The notes under the pieces were generated by a model. That model searched no databases and was not told the origin of the DNA. It saw nothing but the letters and a program-made list of their open reading frames with translations. Positions 33,621-40,712 of a stretch of DNA of 56,466 nt are shown here, piece after piece; position 1 is the first letter of the stretch; the number at the start of each line of letters is the position of its first letter. This stretch comes from Clostridia bacterium (lineage in GTDB: Bacteria > Bacillota > Clostridia > Christensenellales > CAG-1252): the NCBI GenBank assembly GCA_017961365.1, contig JAGCXI010000035.1, forward strand, positions 1 to 56,466, given 5' to 3'. Position numbers and translations under genes: made by a program.

Positions 33621-33646
33621 AATAAACTCCCGATTTTCGCTTTTGT

Positions 33647-33684
33647 AATACTGTTAGTATATTACACAAGTTAGTATTCGTCAA
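33647..33684 (-). promoter_or_regulatory. padR promoter with operator-like repeats
   Basis: On minus, -35 TTGACG (33679-33684) and -10 TATACT (33656-33661) are 17 bases apart. The inverted repeat ATACT-GTT-AGTAT (33648-33660) overlaps the -10 box, and the half-site GTTAGTAT occurs twice in direct orientation (33653-33660 and 33670-33677). A repressor bound here would block the promoter; PadR itself is the natural candidate. Confidence 0.7.
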
Positions 33685-33768
33685 CCGATTTCCCTTCCTT
33701 TTCGCGATTTCCCAAAGATTTCCACGTCCGCCCTTCTCCCCCGCCCTTTATAATGGAAAGTGGTGCTT

Positions 33769-34731
33769 ATGAAAGGTCTTTTGCGAAATCTCTGTCTCTT
33801 GCTTTTACTCCTCTTTCTCTGCGTTTTTACGGGATGCGAAGGAGCCTTTCTTCGTTCGAGCCTCCTCACGGAGACTTCGGAAGAGATCCTTTTCCAATCA
33901 AATGAAAGCGAGCGCGAAGCGGAAGAGACGCTTTCGGAAGAGGCTCCGATCCCCCCAAAAGAGGATACGCCGATCGACGGCGAAGGAGAGGCTCCGACAA
34001 ATCCGGCGGAGGAACCGTCTCCGCCATTCACGGAGGATCCCCCCGAGGATGAGACGGCGCAGCCCGATCCTTTATACATAGAACCGATCTCGGATTACGA
34101 AAAATACATGGCGGTCTGCGCCGCGGCGAACGTCAATCTGCGCGCGGGACAAGGGACGGACACCCCCATTCTCGGCTGTCTCGGCGTCGGGCGGAGCCTC
34201 CCTCATCTCGAGCGATGCGGAGAATGGTACGCCGTCCTGTGGGAAGAGCGGATCGCTTACGTCAGCGCCGCATACAGCTATCTCGCGGAGACCTGCCGCG
34301 CAACGGAACGCATCATCGAAGCGGGGCTGCAAAAGCTCGGCGCGCCTTATGTCTGGGGCGCGGCGCGGATCTTGAACGGCGAAGGCGAAGAGAGCCCTTA
34401 TTTCACGGGAAAGAGCTTCGACTGCTCCTCTTTTCTTCAATACTGTTTCTACGTCGGCGACGGCGTAAAACTCGGCAATTATACGGGCAGCCAAGCGGAC
34501 TACACCCGCGGGGAGATCATCACGCGCTATTCGGACCTCCGACGCGGCGACTTCTATTTCACTGGAGAGGGCAAGATCTCGCACGTCGTCCTTTACATGG
34601 GCGGAGGGCGTCTCCTGCAAGCCTATAGCGCGAACGGAGGACCCGTCTCCTTCACGACGGACGACAGATGGAAAGGAAAATTCATCTCGGGGCGGCGCGT
34701 GGATCTCTCCGTCAAAGAACAATACGAATGA
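33769..34731 (+). CDS. NlpC/P60 cell-wall peptidase lipoprotein with SH3 domain
   Basis: The protein (about 320 residues) has a lipoprotein signal peptide ending VFTGC, an acidic Pro/Glu-rich linker (about 30-105) and a bacterial SH3 domain (AAANVNLRAGQGTDTPILG). A C-terminal NlpC/P60 domain follows, with catalytic Cys in KSFDCSSFLQYCF and His in ISHVVLYMG. Such enzymes cut peptide stems in peptidoglycan, and the SH3 part binds the wall. I use ATG at 33769. GTG codons at 33760 and 33763 are also in frame. TATAAT at 33749-33754 is only 14 bases before the ATG and has no clear -35. The gene is a single unit. Confidence 0.88.
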   Translation: MKGLLRNLCLLLLLLFLCVFTGCEGAFLRSSLLTETSEEILFQSNESEREAEETLSEEAPIPPKEDTPIDGEGEAPTNPAEEPSPPFTEDPPEDETAQPDPLYIEPISDYEKYMAVCAAANVNLRAGQGTDTPILGCLGVGRSLPHLERCGEWYAVLWEERIAYVSAAYSYLAETCRATERIIEAGLQKLGAPYVWGAARILNGEGEESPYFTGKSFDCSSFLQYCFYVGDGVKLGNYTGSQADYTRGEIITRYSDLRRGDFYFTGEGKISHVVLYMGGGRLLQAYSANGGPVSFTTDDRWKGKFISGRRVDLSVKEQYE

Positions 34732-34762
34732 GATCCCAAGTCCTGTCGGATAACGCATAGAC

Positions 34763-34793
34763 AAAAAGGCAACGAACGATCGTTGCCTTTTTT
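34763..34793. terminator. bidirectional terminator
   Basis: GGCAACGA (34768-34775) pairs perfectly with TCGTTGCC (34780-34787) around a 4-base loop, with five A on the left and six T on the right. It ends the NlpC/P60 gene on plus and the DUF4349 gene on minus. Confidence 0.92.
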
Positions 34794-34824
34794 CGTACCA
34801 TTTTGCCGCGAAAGCTTTTAGATC

Positions 34825-35832
34825 TTATTCCTTCGCCTCTTCCTTATTTGCGGGCGTCTCGGGAGCTTCGGGGAGCGCTTTCGCCGCGGCTCTCGCCTTC
34901 ATCGCTTTTTCCGCCGCCTCCTCTTCTTCCTTACGCTTCGCGCGATAGTCACGCAGTTTCTTAAAGAGCGTGAACGGGACTTTGCGAATGCGGCAGACGA
35001 TAAACTTCACAAGAACGTAGATCCCGAAGCCCACCGCGAGGAGCCCGAGATAAGGCAGGACCGCCACGAGAACGGTCAAGATGCCGCCGAAGACGATGCC
35101 GATGCTCTTCCCGCTGCCGAAGAAGACCTCTCCGAGCTTCTCCCAATAGCTCGCTTTTTCCTCTTCTTCATAGTCCCCTTCGCTGTATAAAGTGACGTTC
35201 ACCGTGCTGTAGTCCGCCTCTTTTTTATAATCGGTCAAGACCTTGGAATAATTGTCGATCTGACGGGAGACGTCCAAGATCCGCTCGGTGATATCCACTT
35301 TCTCCGCAAAGGTGGTCGCCTCGGCGAGGAGGGCTTCCAACGTGGCTTTCTTAAATTCCAACGCTTCTTTCTCGCTCTCCGCATTCACGTAACGATCCGT
35401 GATATCCACGGTGGACACTTCTTTTCTTTCCACCTTCCCCGTGCCTTCTATCTCGTCGAGGAAGTCATTCAGCTTCGGCGTGGGGACGCGGAAAGAATAT
35501 TCGTACACACCGGAGGAATGCTCATCGGAATGAGACTCATAGCCCGCGACCGCAGTCAGCGCCGCGCGCATCTTCTCGGCGGACGCCGTGTGATCCGTCA
35601 CCGTAAGAGCGATATCCACCGTATAGACGATGAGGCGATCCTCCGTCACGATGATACGGCTCGTCGAGGACGCGCCGCTGACCTTATTGGACAAGGCATA
35701 TTGCTTATTGGGCGCGCTCACCGCTCCGTCTTCTTCCGAGATCCCTTCCTTGGCGCTACACGCCGCAAAGGCAAGAAGGACGGAAAGAAGGAGCAATGCG
35801 ACGACTACGACACGAAAAACTTTCGATTTCAT
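34825..35832 (-). CDS. DUF4349 lipoprotein
   Basis: The 335-residue protein has a lipoprotein signal peptide (AFAAC, lipid cysteine about residue 25). It then has a DUF4349 region with two strand-rich parts (RLIVYTVDIALTVTD and YEYSFRVPTPKLNDFLDEI) around a coiled-coil-like stretch (residues about 150-205). One membrane helix near residue 250 and a charged, Ala/Glu-rich cytoplasmic tail end the chain. The family's role is unknown. The arrangement (outside lipid anchor, outside domain, inward helix) would hold both ends at the membrane. Upstream are an extended -10 (TGATATACT, TATACT at 35860-35865) and AGGAGG six bases before the ATG. It is a single-gene unit. Confidence 0.85.
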   Translation of the reverse strand: MKSKVFRVVVVALLLLSVLLAFAACSAKEGISEEDGAVSAPNKQYALSNKVSGASSTSRIIVTEDRLIVYTVDIALTVTDHTASAEKMRAALTAVAGYESHSDEHSSGVYEYSFRVPTPKLNDFLDEIEGTGKVERKEVSTVDITDRYVNAESEKEALEFKKATLEALLAEATTFAEKVDITERILDVSRQIDNYSKVLTDYKKEADYSTVNVTLYSEGDYEEEEKASYWEKLGEVFFGSGKSIGIVFGGILTVLVAVLPYLGLLAVGFGIYVLVKFIVCRIRKVPFTLFKKLRDYRAKRKEEEEAAEKAMKARAAAKALPEAPETPANKEEAKE

Positions 35833-35859
35833 AATGACCCTCCTGTTATTTCTATAAAG

Positions 35860-35868
35860 AGTATATCA
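35860..35868 (-). promoter_or_regulatory. extended -10 promoter of the DUF4349 gene
   Basis: On minus, TGATATACT is an extended -10 element; no good -35 is seen. It gives a leader of about 20 bases with AGGAGG (35839-35844). Confidence 0.5.
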
Positions 35869-35917
35869 TATCACGAGCGCGAGATACGCCCGCGAAAGAA
35901 AAATTTATCCGAAATTT

Positions 35918-35945
35918 AAAAAAGCGGCGAGCCGAAACCCGCCGC
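35918..35945 (-). terminator. terminator of the amino-acid ABC importer operon
   Basis: On minus, GCGGCG (35940-35945) pairs with CGCCGC (35924-35929) and is followed by TTTTTTAAATTT. It lies just past the ATPase stop. Confidence 0.85.
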
Positions 35946-35951
35946 AAAAGA

Positions 35952-36875
35952 TCATTTATTTCGAGAAGCAAGGAATGCCTTGGTCTTCTCGCTCTTCGGA
36001 TTCCCAAAGACTTCCTCCGGCGTGCCCGCCTCTTCGATGACGCCATTCGCCATAAAGATGATCTTATCCGCCACGTCCCGCGCAAACTCCATTTCATGGG
36101 TCACGACGATCATCGTGGTGTCGCTGTCCTTGAGCTCTCGAATGACTTTCAGGACTTCGCCCGTCAGCTCGGGATCGAGCGCGCTCGTCGGCTCGTCGAA
36201 GCAAAGGATATCGGGATTCATCACCAAAGCGCGGGCAATGGCGACGCGCTGTTGCTGCCCGCCCGAAAGCTCACAGGGATAATTATCCTTCTTTTCGAGG
36301 AGGCCCACTCTTTCGAGAGTGGAAAGAGCTTTTTCTTTGATCTCTTCCACGTCCCGATAATCAGGCTTTCCGTTCGCCGCGTATTTTGCCTCTGCCGCCG
36401 CGATCTCTTCCGCGGAAGACGCTTTTTTCAGGGCACGAGCTTTCTCTTTCTCCGCTTTCTTCGCCGCGCGGAGATCGCTCTTGAATTGGAGCGTGGGCGC
36501 AAGCGTCAGATTATTGATCACCGACTTATGCGGAAAAAGATTAAAATTCTGGAAAACCAGCCCGAAATGGAGCCTTTTTACACGAAGGAGCTTGTCATTA
36601 TGTTTAAGCTTCTTTTTCGCCGTCTGTTCCGCAAGCCCGTCATAAAGCACCTCTCCATTCACCGAGATGGTGCCTTCATCCGAGAATTCGAGGAAATTCA
36701 AGCAACGAAGAAGCGTCGTCTTGCCGCTGCCCGATGAACCGATGATGACAACGACTTCGCCCTTCGCCACCGAGAAATCGATGCCTTTCAGGACCTCCGT
36801 CTCGCCGAACTTCTTTTTGATCCCTTTGACTTCGAGAATAGTCTCGGGCGCACTCTTTATCATTTCTTCCGACAT
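35952..36875 (-). CDS. polar amino-acid ABC transporter ATPase with charged insertion
   Basis: This is the GlnQ/HisP-type ATPase of the importer encoded here: Walker [10 protein letters not shown] (46-54), Q-loop [11 protein letters not shown], signature LSGGQQQR (203-210), Walker [13 protein letters not shown]. At 307 residues it is 50-60 longer than usual. The extra length is a Lys/Ala/Glu-rich stretch at about residues 131-176, between the Q-loop helix and the signature, in the helical subdomain that faces the permease. AGGAGG precedes the ATG by seven bases. It is the last gene of the importer operon. Confidence 0.93.
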   Translation of the reverse strand: MSEEMIKSAPETILEVKGIKKKFGETEVLKGIDFSVAKGEVVVIIGSSGSGKTTLLRCLNFLEFSDEGTISVNGEVLYDGLAEQTAKKKLKHNDKLLRVKRLHFGLVFQNFNLFPHKSVINNLTLAPTLQFKSDLRAAKKAEKEKARALKKASSAEEIAAAEAKYAANGKPDYRDVEEIKEKALSTLERVGLLEKKDNYPCELSGGQQQRVAIARALVMNPDILCFDEPTSALDPELTGEVLKVIRELKDSDTTMIVVTHEMEFARDVADKIIFMANGVIEEAGTPEEVFGNPKSEKTKAFLASRNK

Positions 36876-36887
36876 ACGCTTTCCTCC

Positions 36888-37538
36888 TTACACCTTGTAA
36901 TAACTCATCTTCTTCTCGATAAAGCCGAAGAGAAGCGTGAGGAGACCGACGAACACAAGGTAGAAAATACCTGCTACAAGGAGCGGGATAATGATATTCA
37001 CCGCATAGGTCCCCGTGAAATTCTTCGCCACGCGGATGATCTCGATGACCGCTATGGTATTCGCAAGAGAGGTATCTTTCACAAGCGTAATGATCTCATT
37101 GCTCATCGGGGGAACGATGCGCTTAACCACCTGCGGCAGGATGACATGGAAGAAGGTCTGCCCTTTGCTCATGCCGAGTACGGCGCCCGCTTCATACTGC
37201 CCTCTCGAAATGCTCTCGATCCCGCCCCTGTATATCTCCGAAAAGTAACATGCGTAATTGATGGAAAACGCAATGATAACGGCGATCATCGGTTCGGTAA
37301 CGGTGAAAAGCCCGATGAGTCCGGGACCGTAACAGACGATCAATAATTGCAACATAAGAGGCGTGCCGCGAATGACCCAAACAAAGCCGCGAATGAAATA
37401 CTTCAACGGCTTAAATCTCGACATCGAGCCAAAGGCAACAATAAGTCCCAAGGGGATCGCTATGACCAGCGTCAGCGCGAAGATCTCGCACGTGACAAGG
37501 AAGCCCGATCCAAGATCAAATAAAAGTGCCTTAAACAT
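36888..37538 (-). CDS. polar amino-acid ABC transporter permease
   Basis: The 216-residue membrane protein has about five helices. It carries the HisMQ/GlnP-type signature with EAGAVLGMSKGQTFFHVILPQ, the EAA loop that contacts the ATPase. Only one permease gene is present, so the channel is probably a homodimer. AAAGGAG precedes the ATG. The substrate-binding protein gene is upstream, across a hairpin, and the ATPase gene is 12 bases downstream. Confidence 0.94.
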   Translation of the reverse strand: MFKALLFDLGSGFLVTCEIFALTLVIAIPLGLIVAFGSMSRFKPLKYFIRGFVWVIRGTPLMLQLLIVCYGPGLIGLFTVTEPMIAVIIAFSINYACYFSEIYRGGIESISRGQYEAGAVLGMSKGQTFFHVILPQVVKRIVPPMSNEIITLVKDTSLANTIAVIEIIRVAKNFTGTYAVNIIIPLLVAGIFYLVFVGLLTLLFGFIEKKMSYYKV

Positions 37539-37558
37539 TTTTCTCCTTTAACACAAAT

Positions 37559-37588
37559 AAGTTAGCCTCGTTTTCACAAGGCTAACTT
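37559..37588 (-). promoter_or_regulatory. intercistronic hairpin after the binding-protein gene
   Basis: AAGTTAGCCT (37559-37568) and AGGCTAACTT (37579-37588) form a perfect 10-bp stem with a 10-base loop. No T-run follows on minus, so it is not a classical terminator. In ABC importer operons such a hairpin commonly protects the binding-protein mRNA and lowers expression of the later genes. Confidence 0.7.
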
Positions 37589-37617
37589 GCGCATTATCTT
37601 TTGAATAAAGATTTGTA

Positions 37618-38493
37618 TTATTCTTCTTCGCCCTCGAAATAATTCATCGGAGCAAAGATGGTGTAACCGATCGTGATCTTTCCTTTCTTCTGGATCGCCG
37701 CGGTCGCACCGTCGGTGGGAAGGGTATAGTCTTTGGTGAAGCCGTTGTAAAGGTTCGAATCCAAGGAATACTTCTCAGCAAGGTTCTTCGCAGTGCCGTT
37801 ATCGAAACACTTCTTCAAGGCATAGTTCAGAGCATCTCTGAGGTTGCTCTTCTCTTTCACCGCAACGGCATAATACTCGACCTCGACATCTTCGAGCGAA
37901 ACGATCGCCAAAGAATCCTTGTATGCGCCTTTCGCGGAAGAGATGTACTCGCTCGCCATCGTAAGATCGATCACGCCGAAATCATACGTGCCGGCGGTAA
38001 CAGCGGTAAAGACGTCAAGCTGCTTGCCGAGCTGGGAGCATTCCACACCCAACACATCTTCAATAACGCTTTGGCCCGCAGAGGATGCCTCGGCGCAACC
38101 CTTCTTCCCCGCAAAGCTCGCATTGGAAGCATAAAACGCGGCATTCGCTTTCTTCACGACAGCGACTTGCTTATTCTCCATATAGAACTCCGTGAAATCC
38201 AAACCTCCGATCTGCTTATTGTCTCTGTCCGGATCGATGTAACCATTGTCTCTGGCCTCGGTATACGTGAAACCGTTCCACACAACGTCGATCGCGCCCG
38301 ACTCCAACATCGTCTCCTTGGAATCCCAATCGATCTCAACGAACTTCACTTTCAGCCCAAGCTCACTTGCCACAGCTTCCGCAAGCTCGGTATCGAAACC
38401 GACAAGTTTCTTATTGGAGCAGCCTGCAAACACTGCTACGCAGCTCACGATGACCGCAAGCACCAAAATGATCGCAATAATACTCTTTTTCAT
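37618..38493 (-). CDS. amino-acid ABC transporter substrate-binding lipoprotein
   Basis: The 291-residue protein has a lipoprotein signal peptide (MKKSIIAIILVLAVIVSC..., lipobox FAGC) and a periplasmic-binding fold of the SBP_bac_3 type (LVGFDTELAEAVASELGLKV at the ligand-binding start, IDVVWNGFTYTEAR). It should capture a polar amino acid outside the membrane and hand it to the permease. The residue set does not reveal which one. ATG at 38493 has AAAAGGAGA upstream; a GTG seven codons earlier overlaps that site and is rejected. It is the first gene of the operon, under a near-consensus promoter. Confidence 0.93.
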   Translation of the reverse strand: MKKSIIAIILVLAVIVSCVAVFAGCSNKKLVGFDTELAEAVASELGLKVKFVEIDWDSKETMLESGAIDVVWNGFTYTEARDNGYIDPDRDNKQIGGLDFTEFYMENKQVAVVKKANAAFYASNASFAGKKGCAEASSAGQSVIEDVLGVECSQLGKQLDVFTAVTAGTYDFGVIDLTMASEYISSAKGAYKDSLAIVSLEDVEVEYYAVAVKEKSNLRDALNYALKKCFDNGTAKNLAEKYSLDSNLYNGFTKDYTLPTDGATAAIQKKGKITIGYTIFAPMNYFEGEEE

Positions 38494-38540
38494 TCTCTTT
38501 ATTCTCCTTTTCACTCTCGCCGAAAATTCAGCGTGGTCAC

Positions 38541-38569
38541 ATTATAACACAGGAAATTTTAGTTGTAAA
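38541..38569 (-). promoter_or_regulatory. promoter of the amino-acid importer operon
   Basis: On minus, -35 TTTACA (38564-38569) and -10 TATAAT (38541-38546) are 17 bases apart. The leader is about 40 bases, with AAAAGGAGA. No riboswitch fold is seen in it. Confidence 0.85.
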
Positions 38570-38649
38570 GCGATTTAGCGTGTTAAAGTGAAAAATTTTT
38601 GTTTTTCTTTTTTTGCGAAAAAGACGCCTATCGCGCGAAACTTTTAAAA

Positions 38650-39555
38650 TCAAATGGGATCTTTTCGCGAAGGAGAAGGAAGGTTCAGGACGATGATCGC
38701 GCCGAGGACAAAGACGATGCCCAGGATCTTCGCAAAGTCATGCGTCTCGCCGAAGAAAGCGATCCCCACCACCGCGGCGACAAGGGGCTCCACCGCCACG
38801 AGGATCGCAGAGCGGGAAGGCTCCACCCTCTTCAAGCCCCAAGTATAGAAGAAATACGGCAAGACCGTGGAGACGACGGCGATGGCGACGCACCATATCC
38901 AAAGCGAAGGCGTACCCGACAAGACGGAAAAGAGCCCTTTTACATCCGAAGCGGGCAAGGCGGCAAGAAAGGCGAAAACGAAAGTATAGGTCGTGACGGT
39001 CAGTGTGTCGTACTTACGCAGACCGAAAGCGCCGAAGATGGTGTATAAAGCGTAAAAAAGTCCCGAAAGGATCCCCATGAGCGCCACGAAAGGCTCGAGC
39101 CGAGCGCCGCTGCCCGTCACGCCCGAAACCAAGAGACAGCCGATGAAAGTCATGGCAAGCGCGATGATCTTCTCCGGGCGTATCTTCTCCTTAAAAAGAA
39201 GAGCGGAGAGCACCATAACGAAGATGGGCGACGTATAAAGCAGGACAACGGCGACGGAGGCTTCGGAATGAATAATCGTATAGAAATAAAAATAATTGAA
39301 AAGAAAGACGCTGACAACGCCCGTCCCGAGGAAGATCCAGACGTCACGCAGACGAAACCCAAGCTTTCGCGGAGAAGAAAGGAGCGTAACGACGAGGAAA
39401 AGCGGCGCCGCGATGAAAAGACGCACAAAACAGATCTGCATGGCGGTGAGCCCCGCCGCAGAGAGCTTGCGGATGAAAATGCTGATGACGCCCCACAGAA
39501 CGCCTGCCAGAAGGATGGAGAGCGGAGGGAGCACGCGCGAGAACTTCTCTTTCAT
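38650..39555 (-). CDS. EamA/DMT-family transporter
   Basis: The 301-residue protein has ten hydrophobic segments in two EamA repeats (LLAGVLWGVISIFIRKLSA opening the first; SRSAILVAVEPLVAAVVGIAF and the final FVLGAIIVLNL closing the second). It is a metabolite exporter or uptake carrier of unknown substrate. The LEPFVALMGILSGLFYALY midpoint is typical. ATG at 39555 lies 9 bases after a TATAAT box, so the message would have almost no leader; a TTG ten codons earlier lies inside the promoter and is rejected. It shares only the family with the EamA protein at 8.4 kb. Confidence 0.9.
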   Translation of the reverse strand: MKEKFSRVLPPLSILLAGVLWGVISIFIRKLSAAGLTAMQICFVRLFIAAPLFLVVTLLSSPRKLGFRLRDVWIFLGTGVVSVFLFNYFYFYTIIHSEASVAVVLLYTSPIFVMVLSALLFKEKIRPEKIIALAMTFIGCLLVSGVTGSGARLEPFVALMGILSGLFYALYTIFGAFGLRKYDTLTVTTYTFVFAFLAALPASDVKGLFSVLSGTPSLWIWCVAIAVVSTVLPYFFYTWGLKRVEPSRSAILVAVEPLVAAVVGIAFFGETHDFAKILGIVFVLGAIIVLNLPSPSRKDPI

Positions 39556-39564
39556 TTCCTTTTC

Positions 39565-39593
39565 ATTATACAATCTCTTTTGCAAATACTCAA
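39565..39593 (-). promoter_or_regulatory. promoter of the second EamA gene, very short leader
   Basis: On minus, -35 TTGAGT (39588-39593) and -10 TATAAT (39565-39570) are 17 bases apart. Nine bases separate the -10 from the ATG. AAAAGGAA lies in that gap but would be mostly upstream of the transcript start. Confidence 0.7.
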
Positions 39594-39612
39594 TTTTTTT
39601 GACGGCGAATCA

Positions 39613-39641
39613 TTGCTATTTTGCCCTTGATGTGATATGAT
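39613..39641 (+). promoter_or_regulatory. tRNA-Arg promoter
   Basis: -35 TTGCTA (39613-39618) and extended -10 TGATATGAT (TATGAT at 39636-39641) are 17 bases apart. Transcription would start about 45 bases before the tRNA. Confidence 0.6.
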
Positions 39642-39693
39642 ATCCTGCGTAACGGGCTTGGGCGCTCCCCTTCCCGCAAAGTGTCATCTATAT

Positions 39694-39768
39694 GCTTCCG
39701 TAGTTAAATGGATATAACAGCCCCCTCCTAAGGGGCCGTTGTGGGTTCGATTCCCGCCGGGAGTACCA
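39694..39768 (+). tRNA. tRNA-Arg (anticodon CCU)
   Basis: A complete cloverleaf can be drawn. The acceptor GCTTCCG pairs with CGGGAGT, using two G-U pairs. The D arm is GTTA/TAAC, the anticodon stem GCCCC/GGGGC with loop CTCCTAA (anticodon CCT, reading AGG), and the T arm GTGGG-TTCGATT-CCCGC. The 3' CCA is encoded at 39766-39768. An intrinsic terminator follows at once. The 3' end is duplicated 300 bases downstream. Confidence 0.96.
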
Positions 39769-39774
39769 AAAAGC
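39753..39774 (+). repeat. direct repeat, copy 1 (tRNA-Arg 3' end)
   Basis: A 22-base segment beginning CCCGCCGGGAGTACCA, covering the tRNA's 3' end and the first bases of its terminator, recurs perfectly at 40053-40074. Such repeats are typical of att sites made when an integrase inserts an element into the 3' end of a tRNA gene. Confidence 0.85.
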
Positions 39775-39797
39775 AGTTCCGAATGAACTGCTTTTTT
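39772..39797 (+). terminator. tRNA-Arg terminator
   Basis: AGCAGTTC (39772-39779) pairs perfectly with GAACTGCT (39785-39792), then a run of T to 39797. Confidence 0.9.
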
Positions 39798-40052
39798 GCG
39801 TATGAGCGGCGGGAATCGAATAGGGAGCCACTCGCTCGGCGAGTGCTTTGCGCAAGCAAAGTGAAAGTGCTATGATGCACTTTCAGCGGGTAGGCCCGTA
39901 CAGACGGGGATTCCCGCCGGGACATCCTTATTCACTCCCGGCGATGAATCTCACCCAAGGGTTCACGGCTTCGCCCCTCCCGGTCGCAATTACAAATTGC
40001 TCCCCGCTTTGGCTACCGACAGCGCACTGTGCTGTCGGCTTAACGCGTCGCG
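39798..40052. other. gene-free segment with a hairpin cluster between tRNA 3'-end repeats
   Basis: No gene is supported. Five perfect stem-loops follow one another: CACTCGC/GCGAGTG (39829-39845), CTTTGC/GCAAAG with a GCAA loop (39846-39861), GAAAGTGC/GCACTTTC (39863-39884), GCAATT/AATTGC (39986-40000) and CCGACAGC/GCTGTCGG (40016-40038). Fragments of the tRNA T arm are present too: GATTCCCGCCGGGA at 39909-39922 and, inverted, CGGCGGGAATCGAA at 39807-39820. The segment looks like the remnant of an integrated element or a structured RNA. Confidence 0.65.
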
Positions 40053-40074
40053 CCCGCCGGGAGTACCAAAAAGC
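40053..40074 (+). repeat. direct repeat, copy 2 (tRNA-Arg 3' end)
   Basis: This is a perfect second copy of the 22-base tRNA-Arg 3'-end segment, exactly 300 bases from copy 1. It too leads into a terminator hairpin, and both terminators are followed by AATCGAATAGGG (39814-39825 and 40108-40119), so the duplicated unit extends well beyond the 22 bases. Confidence 0.85.
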
Positions 40075-40097
40075 CTCAAAAGAGGCTTTTCTTTTTT
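40068..40097. terminator. terminator behind the duplicated tRNA end
   Basis: AGCCTC (40072-40077) and GAGGCT (40082-40087) form a stem with loop AAAA, with an A-run on the left and TTTTCTTTTTT on the right. On minus it also serves as terminator for the surface-protein operon whose last stop is at 40123. Confidence 0.85.
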
Positions 40098-40122
40098 ATC
40101 GTTAGGAAATCGAATAGGGGCT

Positions 40123-40707
40123 TTATCCTGCGATCAGAAGCATCGCCTTTACGACCATATCGTTTAAGGAATAACCTCTGACGAAGCCGAGCGAGATCGG
40201 GAAGAGCAGGAGGAGAATGAGGCTCGAAAAGACGATGAGCGTCACGGCACCGCATTTCCCTCCCCTGCTCGTCAATTTATGCGCATGGAAGGAAGCGATG
40301 ACGATCATCGCCACAAGAATCGCAATGATCGCATATGGCGAAAAGATAAACCAAATGAGATATCCGAGCAAGACGATGGCAAAGCGTATCACAAAAATCC
40401 CGACCAACGCAACAGCTCCCCCTATAAAGCTTATATTGTCTTTACTTTTAGCCGCTCCAACCCCAACAAGGATCACTGCCGTCAACATTGCAACGACGAT
40501 AGAGACCGTAAAAGGAACAGAAGTCCCCTTCCCGTCGGGGCTTGAAATAAAGGCAGAGAAACCCACGTGAGGGATAAACCTCGTCATGATGAGAAAAGGC
40601 AGATTTAAACGCGCCGAGATGAAGGTTATAAACGCCGCCGCGGCGAGCGCGGAAGCAACGGTGATGAAAATGCGAATATATCTCTTCCTATTCGCAAGAC
40701 TTTTCAT
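40123..40707 (-). CDS. multi-pass membrane protein of unknown function
   Basis: The 194-residue protein has about five membrane helices and short loops, with a lysine-rich start (MKSLANRKRYIR). I recognise no family or catalytic residue. It begins 5 bases after the HExxH membrane-protein gene and is the last gene of the surface-protein operon, so it is likely a partner of the proteins encoded upstream, for example in export or assembly. Confidence 0.75.
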   Translation of the reverse strand: MKSLANRKRYIRIFITVASALAAAAFITFISARLNLPFLIMTRFIPHVGFSAFISSPDGKGTSVPFTVSIVVAMLTAVILVGVGAAKSKDNISFIGGAVALVGIFVIRFAIVLLGYLIWFIFSPYAIIAILVAMIVIASFHAHKLTSRGGKCGAVTLIVFSSLILLLLFPISLGFVRGYSLNDMVVKAMLLIAG

Positions 40708-40712
40708 TTTGC

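Noticed and set aside
38494-38540. Riboswitch or T-box in the leader of the amino-acid importer
   Set aside because: The leader is only about 40 bases, with no conserved T-box or glycine/lysine aptamer elements.
39728-39925. 65-codon minus frame ending LVLPAGIEPTTAP
   Set aside because: It is read from the antisense strand of tRNA-Arg. This kind of C-terminus is a familiar annotation artefact next to tRNA genes.
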